From the NCBI GenBank assembly GCA_002197995.1, contig NGZR01000003.1, forward strand, positions 2,108,001 through 2,172,000: a stretch of DNA of 64,000 bases, in the 5' to 3' direction. Below are positions 56,401 through 64,000 of the stretch, in pieces. The translations under genes were made by a program, and so were the position numbers. Every line of letters begins with the position of its first letter. The stretch's first letter is position 1. Source of the DNA: Gaeumannomyces sp. JS-464. Taxonomy: Eukaryota > Ascomycota > Sordariomycetes > Magnaporthales > Magnaporthaceae. The notes under the pieces were generated by a model that saw nothing but the letters and a program-made list of their open reading frames with translations, made no database searches and was not told where the DNA came from.

Positions 56401-59400
56401 AAAAAAGCTCCGGCGCGGGAGGCATGAGGGGTTGTTGGTTGGGTCGTCCACCTGCATACCTACGTGCATACATATTATGCCGAAGTCGGCCTTGCAGATG
56501 GGTTGACGGGAGCACGGGAGGTCTAGCAAGGGACTGAAAAAAAAGAAAGAAAACAAACGCAGACACATCGGATGCAATAAACAACCTCGGAAAGAAACGC
56601 AAAGAAAGCAAGTGCAGCCGGGTTTGTTTGCAGGTCTAGCCGGTTTTGCCGGAAACATTTGATGTCTGCATGTCTGGATACGGATACCGGTCAAGCCCTT
56701 GCAAGCTTGTATCACACGCTTACAGCAGAGCAGGATTGCACCAGGGCGATGCCCGTGCTTCCTCATCGAACGGCATCACCGACCGCGCGCCGCCCAGCTT
56801 TGGATGCGGCATTCCGGTTCACCCCGCTCTTCATCTATGTACCTAGGTAGGTGGTATGTGGGTAGGTAGGTACCCCAGGTCGATACTCGATAGTGCTGCC
56901 AGCTGCCGCTGCACGGGCGCTGATTCTCCGGCACCCATTGTCCGTCGTCGAGTCAGTCCAGACGGCGCGCCGGGAGGGGGTCAGCCTCACCCCATTTTTG
57001 GACCTCCTTGGATTGGGCAAACTGGATCTGGGTACATCGGGTTTTTCCTTGCTTGGAGCGCGGCCGGTTCCATGGGACGACGGACGGGTCTGCGCAACGC
57101 CTGCACGACTCGATCGCTTCAATCCCGCCCTGCTCGAGTCAACAGAGCTGAGGGGTTGGAAGGAGCCTTGGTGTGGCTTGGCTTCGGGAGGCAAAAAAAA
57201 TCTCAAAATAAAGAATCAAGAAAAAGGGGAACGCAAAGGGACCTCCCGGCAAGATCGCACGAGGGCAAGGGTGGTTGACCGTGGCCAACGGGCAGAAGGT
57301 CGCATCTGCTGTTTTTTTTTTTTTTTTTCCTTCGCCAGGAGAGGCCTGTCTCAAAGACTGGGTCTGGGCAGGCCGGTTGAAGAGAGCAGCAAAGAGACAG
57401 CCCGAGATGAAGAGGGTCAAGAGTTCTGTGCGCAAGACAATGATAGAAACTGCCGCGCCGCGAGCAGATCAAGCCCCTTATCCGCAGACGACACGCCTAG
57501 GTTCCCGTCTGTTTTTTTGTTTTTTTGTTTTTATTTTTATTTTCTTTTTTTAGCCCCCGGTTTTCCCCACGCAGGGCAATCTACTCGCGAGCGAGCTTGT
57601 CGACGCGATCAAACAAAACATTGCCAAGCCTCGACGCGCGTTCGCTTTCAGCCCACCACGGCGCCCCTGAATAGCTTCAAAGGCAGGAGAACCAAAAGAT
57701 TGCCGACTATTGATTGAGTGTCGGTGGAAACATACAATCATCTACGAGCCAATTTGTTATTAATTGTCCGGGAAAAAAATCTACGAATAAATTGGTTGTC
57801 AGGAGCGCTACTGCACGTCCAAAACACGTGCAGCAGAAAAGAAAACAAAAGGCCCGTTCCACACACCGAAAGATCGTGTGAGAGCCATCCATGAATTGGG
57901 ATGCCCTGGATTGCCCACCTCGTCCACTCCTTCCCCGATCCCAGTCCCGGCCCTTCGACCCTCAGGGGTCCACACCTTAATACACACGTGTTATAGGCGT
58001 CATGCACAGGGGTCAGGGGGTGGGGGGGGGGGGGGGGAAGGGCTTGATCCCCGATACAGCAAGTCACCGCAGAAGGATTTCACCCAGCACTGCATGGGCG
58101 GCAGGGGTGCCAGACAACCACCACCGAGAGAGAGAGGGCAAGCAACCACCAGGGGGTGGAATGCAGATGGATGGAGACGGAAGAGCGTTGGGTGGGAGGA
58201 GATGGGGTAGGTAAGACTCGGCTGGAAGATCCGGGGCTGGTCCCTATTGGGTGGGGACGAGACGAAACAAAAAGACTGCGCCGTCGGAGTAATCAATACA
58301 AAGGGACGGGCAGCAGACAGGTGCTGTGCGTGTGTGGTGTGTGTGGTGCGTGTGTGTGTGTGGTTGGTGAACCCCTCTCCATCAATGAGGGACGCTTGGC
58401 TCGTTCTGGGGATCAAGCCCGAGGCCTTCGTCGATAGTGTCGGTCCTTTCGACTTCATCTGCAGCTGACGGAGCGATGGCTGTTCTCTCCCCACTGGGCT
58501 GGGCCGTTTGGGGATTCGAGAATTTGACCGTCAGGTAGCGTAAAGACGAAAGAGGACGGACGGCCGGCGTTTGTGCTACATACGTGGGACACGGAGACGA
58601 TACCGACGCCCGGTTCTGTGCTCCTGTTCCACGTAGGTAGGTTATCTGGGGGGCATGACTTCTGCCAAGCGAGCTCTATCTGGGCGGCCCATCAGGAGCA
58701 GCAGCCAGACGGATCGGACGGCAGGTGCGGGGTTTAGGAAAACAATGTTTCAAACCCGCCGCGAACCATCAGTTGGGTGTTTTGTCGTTATTGGCTGGAT
58801 GCGCCACGTTTCCCGGTTTTGTTTCTTTTTCTTCTTCTTCTCTCTTATTCTCATGCAGCTGCCAGCTGCCGGCATAAGGTATATGCGAATCCTGCTATCG
58901 TTTTAATTTAGATTTATTTAAAACCTGAGAAACAAGCGTTTGGCTGTCAATGCTCGCACGGGAAACCTGCAACCCGTAGATGGGATGATGGATGTTAGCC
59001 TGCCCGACTCTCTTTCCTTCCGAGCCTCTCTAGCTACCTACCTAGCCGTCTGACGTGAGGCAGCTTGACAGGTGCTTGGCTGCCTTTCACTGCGCTGCTG
59101 GCTCGACTTTCCCGACGTGCCATCCCGCCGTCGCACTTTCCCCCTCTGTGCACTCGGCCGGCCCAGGCGGGGCCTTGCTCCCTCTTTCAGCCTCAGTCCG
59201 AGCATGGATGGGTTGCGTCTGGGTGTCGAGCCTTGAAGCCGAGCCAACGCCGGCCGAGTCGCCTCCTCCTCCCCTCTGGCCCAGCCGACAGCCAGCAGCA
59301 GGGGCAAGGGCTTCCCTCAAAAAAGACCCAACTGTGGAGGCGCCTCCTCCATGCCCTTTGGGAATGGATATGGATATCGAAAAGTGCCCACTTTGTTCCG

Positions 59401-61092
59401 ACCGGTGCTGCGAAGCGGTCTCCCCGCTGCAGGGGAAGCTAGTAATGTCCGCCTCACGATGCATCCCCCGGGCCCCGCCGAAATCTTAACCGTTTTTTTT
59501 TCTTAATCCTTCCCTTTTTTTTGTTGTATTTTTGCTCCATCAAATGGGGACCACCGACGAAAAAAAAGGGACTCCACTACCCCAGCGCTGGGGCCTGTGC
59601 AATTCCGGTCCAAAATCTCCAGATTCTTGTTGCTTCTTCTGCTTTTCTTCGCCTTCTCAAAGAGGGGGCATGCAACCGTTGGTGGTCGCGGTCCACGTGG
59701 TACTGCTGGAGGGGCCGGCGGAAATAGGCAAGGCCGGAATGGTGCCATGGGCCTTCAGCAGCCGACGCGAGTCCCGTCCATGCTGGCCGGTCTTGCCGGC
59801 CGTGTGAAGGTTGTAATGGTGGCACCGACGGGCCTCGGTGAAGCCACGCATCCATCCAACGTGAGCCACGGGACGCAGGCCAGCCACCCGGGCCAACGCG
59901 CCTCGCTTCCCTCCCCCTTTTCTGTGCTTGAAGACGCGACTCAAAGGCCGCAATGCGCGCCGGCGACGGGGACAAAGGGGCCCAGTTAGCTGGTCTATGC
60001 ACCGATGCCCCCATGGATGGGTATGGGTATATAGTGGGAGGTTTATGGGAGGGAGTCATGGTACCAGTTCCAGTGATCCAGCGGACGAGGCGGCGAGGCG
60101 AAATTTGCGACGCGCATCGAGGAGTGCTTGAACTGACGGACGCGCCATTTTCACGGAAGAAAATAAGTAAAGATTCTTTATTGATGGATCGTGCTGCCAT
60201 CACAGCAACGCTGCGTGTCGGCTTGTGGAACTGATGGTACTGTGACGAGTCCGCCGAACTAACTGCTATCTCATAGTGCGCCGCTTGACCCTGCTACTGG
60301 TAGCATGCAGTCAATCGGATCCATCCTCTATGAGCCCATGGCGTTTCCTCAACTTGCTTTCGTAGAGGTATGCTGCTCCAATCCTATTCCATTGCCATCG
60401 ACTACGAGGAACGTATATCGCTGCGACGTGGACCAGCGCCCACAATCGACTAGAGAAGCGTCAGAATACTGGTCCTCAACGGCTGTGCCGGTAATGCCCC
60501 TGGGAGTGCGCCATCTGTCACGAGGCGTGTTGCTTGACGTTGCATGGAGAATTCATAGATAGGGTATGCGGGTATTCTTCGCGGCCAGCGACGCATCCGC
60601 CTGATACCAAAGTATCCTCTGGACCACTTGATATCCTCTACTACCCTAATCATTCACAGCCGTAACCCGTTATTGTAGGCCCAGCTTCGGCAGATGTTCC
60701 TTCTACAAGGGAATATTGCTACCCGGTCACTGTTCTGCGCCCTGTGACTTCATCTACGGGCTTGAGCTTACACTATCTTCGCATGCTTATCTTCTCTGGT
60801 CTACGTGAGGCGACACCAACCTCGTACACCCTAGCTAGGACCAGTTAGGTTGGCATGGCACATCACCCGACACATTGTGCTGAAGGTTCGGCATATGGAA
60901 TGGGATCGCTGCTTCCGCAGTCCGATTCTCGGATCAAGTGTTTAAAGACGTCGATCACAGACAATGAGACGACGTAAGGCACAAACACTCTTGTTCAGCC
61001 TTTTGCCGATGATGAAACCCGCTAGACGGCAGGCGGTGCCGATATTTCCGGAAGGTCGCAAACATGCTTCGGGCTGGCTCTGGTTTCGAGCA

Positions 61093-61169
61093 TGGTCTCA
61101 TGATGCCGAACACTGCATGATCTTATAATGCCCGATTTCTACATGGTCTCATAATCCCGGTTCCTGCAT
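61093..61169. repeat. Three imperfect 26 bp tandem units
   Basis: Units start at 61093, 61118 and 61144, each resembling TGGTCTCATAATCCCGG-type sequence. Non-coding, about 1.1 kb from the 3' end of the LTA4H-like gene. Confidence 0.65.
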
Positions 61170-62280
61170 TGTGCATCTCCCTGCTTCGCATCGGCGCCAC
61201 AGGCCCCTTCGGAGCAGAATCAGCAGTGCGTCTGATGGCTTCTCCGCGACAGTAGTCTGTGTGTCCCGCATCTCCTTCGGACGAGGCCGAAGTTGGGAAA
61301 GTTGGAGATATCGGCAGGCCAATGCACCCTCCCCCTGAATCCTACCTAGCTGGTTGTACGAGCCTCCCAACTCGGGCCGTCTGAAGCGCGCCCGTCAAAG
61401 CACCAAACACCAGGTGCCAGAGAAGCAAGGCGCACAAAGCTCGACTTGACGGGCGAACAAAGAGACAGCAGGACATGCTGGATACCGAGAACACGTTCTT
61501 GGTCCGTGTTAGATGCTATTGATCCCCGGAGGTGTACCCTAGGGGATTCTTCTTGTCTACACGGGTGCTCGTGAGCGCCCCGAGGAGGGAAGGTTAATCC
61601 CCATCGTAGCTAACGACATGCAATCACCTTGGCTTTATCTTGTTCCTAGCGGTTTCGCGGAAATCAGAGCCCCGGTACCTCTCTGCTGAGCAGTAGTAGG
61701 TGCAGGCCACATATATTTTCGCCACGTTGGACAGAAACAGGTAGCCTCGGGTTGCTACATAATTAGTACTTTGATAATCGACAGACCTGTAAGGCAAAAT
61801 TCTACCTTGTCTCCGGCGCGATTTTGGAAAAGGACCGATCTAGTGTGTCGCTCATGGAGGTTTAATGACGAGATATAGTAATTACGGCTTTCAAGCTCAC
61901 CCGATACAAGGGCTGAAATGCGTTGAGCGGGAACATGCCCAGTAACGCTGTCCAACATATCATGTCCTGGGGTTACACGGACAACAAGAGACTCAAGAAT
62001 ATGGCTCGTTGCAATGTAGCTTTTCAGCCATCTGACCCGGATTTGCTGTTGGCGCCGTAGGGCTCCCGGAAGTGACCGGGAGGCGATAGTCGAGACGCAG
62101 GGTCTCGCAATATGACCATACAACTGTATACATCGCCGGCCACCATTGGTTGTCCGCAGCGGATCAATGGCCAGGATGATGCCTTCATGCTTCCAATCTA
62201 GGTGTAGCATATCAGAACTGCTGTTCACACTGTTGCACACAAGCCGATTAAGGGAGCAAAAGAAAGCTAGGCAGCAACAA

Positions 62281-64000
62281 CTACGCCTTGGCCTCCCCGG
62301 CAAGACCTAGGTCCTTCTCCGCCATAGCCCTGCAGATAGGATGGTAGAAGTCCTTGTTCTTCTCGAACGTCTCAAGCGCGAGAGGCCTGTCGACCTTGTT
62401 CAGGGCCCGGAACAGGGGGCGCACAAACTTCATCCTGCCAACCTGGCCTAGCAGCTCGGCGACGCCCGCATAGACGGCAGAGTCCTTGGCGCTTAGGGCG
62501 ATCTGGTAGTAGGCCGTCTTAAGTTCGACATTCTTGGTGTTGAGGAGATCATAGGCGGTGCCCATCAGCTGCGCGCGCTCGGCCGAGAGCGGCTCGGTAA
62601 AGTCCTGCACCGAGTTGAGGAAGACCAGCTTCTGGTTGCCGGCCCAGTCGGCGACGTCCTTGCTGCTCGGGACGTAGTCCTGTTTTCCCGCCGTATAAGT
62701 CAGTGATCCGGTCGCGGACGGCTTTTGTTACTCTCGTTTCCTTTCTGTGACACTGGTAATAACACCGAGGTATTTCTTACCTTGCTCTTCCACTTCTCAG
62801 CCAAGGCGTAGCAGACGTCGATGAGCGAAGTGTCAAAATCAGGCTTCGGCGGGAGGCCTGGGCTGTAGAAGCGGCCCTCCCAGTCGATGCCGGCAATTTT
62901 ATCCTTCAGAGCGGCATATTCAGGCTTGTCGAAGAATTCGAGGAATGTGTCCTTGAACTGGTACGAGTCGAGGGACTTGGTTGCCCACTTGGTGAAGTAG
63001 TAAGGGATGAACTTATCAAAGTTCTCACGGCCGACTAAGCGGTCAAGGTAGTACACCATATGGAAACCCTTTTCGTAGGGGACCGTCGAAAAGGCGTCAT
63101 CAGGGTCTATGCCGTCGTGGTTGATGCACAGCTTGGTGAACTCGTGGTCCGCGCCAAACTCCTCGATAGCGTCCTCTGGTAAGGCGCAGCAGTTAGCAAC
63201 ACGGGCGTTTCCGACGAGGCCGGCCTAGTGGCTGAGGAGGGGCAGACTCACCGAGGTGCTTCCACCCTATCACGGCAGAGAAGTCAAAGTAGGGTTGCCC
63301 TCGGACAGCGGCAATGATCCTGCGCTCGAGGTACATGGTCCAGCCCTCGTTCAGCCAGCTAGTGAAACATGGTCAGCGCATCCCGGCGGAATAGCAACAT
63401 GGGAAGAAATGGACACGAGAAGAAGATAGACGAGCAAGTCCATGGGTCCACTCACTAGTGCTCCCAGCTGCAGGATGTCACCAGGTTCCCAGACCAGCTG
63501 TGGCTCAGTTCGTGGGCGATAACGTCGACGTTCTGGCGGTCACCGCTGATGATGGTCGGCGTGGCAAACGTGAAGATGGGGTTCTCCATGCCTGTTTTCT
63601 GTTAGCCCTGCCTCCCCGGTGTTCCCGAGGACAACCTCCGGCTTTGATGGAGAATGCGACCAATACAGTGAACGTACCTCCGTATGGGAAGCTCGGGGGC
63701 AGCACCAGAACATTTGTACTCTCCCCACTTGTAAGGGAACACAAGCTTCTCGGCGGCGTCGATGAACTTCTGGACGTCCGCCTCGAGCTCCCACTGGCAT
63801 GCCGCGACCTCATCAGGGCCCGTGGCGACCGAGGAGCGAGGGCCAATGCGAGCAGTGGCAATGTCGCCCGAGGCCAGGGCGAAGAGGTACGAAGGGATAG
63901 GGACCTTCTGCTCGAAGCGGTACAGAGTGTCGCCATCCTCGGCCGCGGCAGACTTTTGGCCAGCATCCTCGACAGCGACGCCGCTAGCAACGACGACGTG
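62281..64000 (-). CDS. Leukotriene A4 hydrolase-type M1 aminopeptidase, 5' end outside window
   Basis: Zinc M1 peptidase that removes N-terminal residues; the yeast homologue (Lap2/YNL045W) also has epoxide hydrolase activity. Visible exons: >64000-63678, 63591-63456, 63358-63252, 63175-62781 and 62679-62281, with phases consistent across all four introns (76-101 bp). Motifs: [15 protein letters not shown], the zinc site [16 protein letters not shown] (HExxH) and WLNEGWT with the third ligand E. After these come [21 protein letters not shown] and the C-terminal helical domain ([35 protein letters not shown]). One extra base (an AAA run on the coding strand at 63713-63715) breaks the frame between PYKWGEY and [13 protein letters not shown]. 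The N-terminal beta-domain lies beyond the right edge. Confidence 0.93.

Larger units (their letters stand above)
47019..62280. other. 15 kb gene-free region rich in simple repeats
   Basis: No frame here shows recognisable motifs or spliced continuity. The longest (54333-55181, 56893-57717, 61755-62303) are low-complexity or frame-shadow sequences. The DNA stays GC-rich, unlike RIP-mutated repeats, and contains microsatellites, homopolymers and ACCTAGG-type motifs (near 49382, 50053, 51066, 54784, 56839, 58632 and 59031). It separates the Uds1-like and LTA4H-like genes, both on the minus strand. It therefore includes the 5' flank of the former and the 3' flank of the latter. Confidence 0.6.

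Noticed and set aside
56893..57717. Plus-strand frame of 274 codons
   Set aside because: Contains phenylalanine runs encoded by T homopolymers and no domain-like sequence.
47019..62280. CRISPR array or prokaryotic insertion
   Set aside because: No regularly spaced repeats, and no bacterial-type genes or operon structure; only simple repeats are present.
61755..62303. Minus-strand frame of 182 codons overlapping the LTA4H stop region
   Set aside because: No recognisable motif and overlaps the real 3' end of the aminopeptidase; likely chance.
3918..63715. Programmed ribosomal frameshifting as a common explanation of the frame breaks
   Set aside because: Sites lack a shared slippery heptamer or downstream structure, occur in unrelated genes and include opposite directions; sequencing indels explain them better.

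Overview
The window is nuclear DNA from a filamentous ascomycete (Pezizomycotina, most likely a Sordariomycete). The evidence is GC-rich coding sequence, short introns of about 50-170 bp with GT..AG ends and CTRAC-like branch points, HET-domain and NACHT-type genes, a fungal neutral trehalase, and a dispersed ACCTAGGTAGG-like motif. There are no operons. Genes are single transcription units on both strands, mostly with several exons. Splice sites below were read by eye from consensus and reading phase.

Layout. 0-4.7 kb: an ankyrin-repeat gene and a degenerate HET-domain gene, typical of heterokaryon-incompatibility or self-recognition neighbourhoods. 5.5-6.05 kb: a FAM32A-family gene. 7.4-8.0 kb: a fragment resembling secreted or cell-wall proteins. 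8.4-8.9 kb: a small two-exon gene. 9.7-10.9 kb: a CobW/COG0523 GTPase. 11.1-12.7 kb: a low-complexity protein with two CxxC pairs. 13.2-17.3 kb: an SLC12 cation-chloride cotransporter. 19.5-22.1 kb: neutral trehalase. 24.1-26.1 kb: isocitrate lyase. 26.7-28.5 kb: a NASP/Hif1/Sim3-type TPR histone chaperone. 31.3-32.9 kb: a broken NACHT NTPase. 33.1-35.6 kb (perhaps to 36.0): cysteinyl-tRNA synthetase. 36.76-38.41 kb: a complete Tc1/mariner element with perfect TIRs, abutting a MITE-like inverted repeat. 41.7 kb: an orphan N-terminal piece resembling fungal peptidyl-tRNA hydrolase 2. 44.6-47.0 kb: a septation-related (Uds1-like) protein. 47.0-62.3 kb: a 15 kb stretch with no convincing gene. 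62.3 kb to the right edge: a leukotriene-A4-hydrolase-type M1 aminopeptidase, cut by the window end.

The strongest overall signal is that many clearly conserved genes (SLC12 twice, trehalase, NASP, CysRS, Uds1-like, LTA4H, FAM32A) are each broken by a single-base frame change, most often one missing base and often in or near a short homopolymer. This fits residual indel errors in the assembly better than mass gene death. By contrast, the HET and NACHT genes also carry in-frame TAG codons, which indel error cannot produce, so they are probably genuine relics.

Functionally, trehalase and isocitrate lyase are neighbouring carbon-storage and C2-utilisation genes, but no shared regulation is visible. 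The most interesting biological candidates are a possible non-AUG-initiated mitochondrial isoform of CysRS, the Tc1/mariner element with its TIR-related MITE, and the long gene-free region. I found no CRISPR array, rRNA or convincing tRNA gene.
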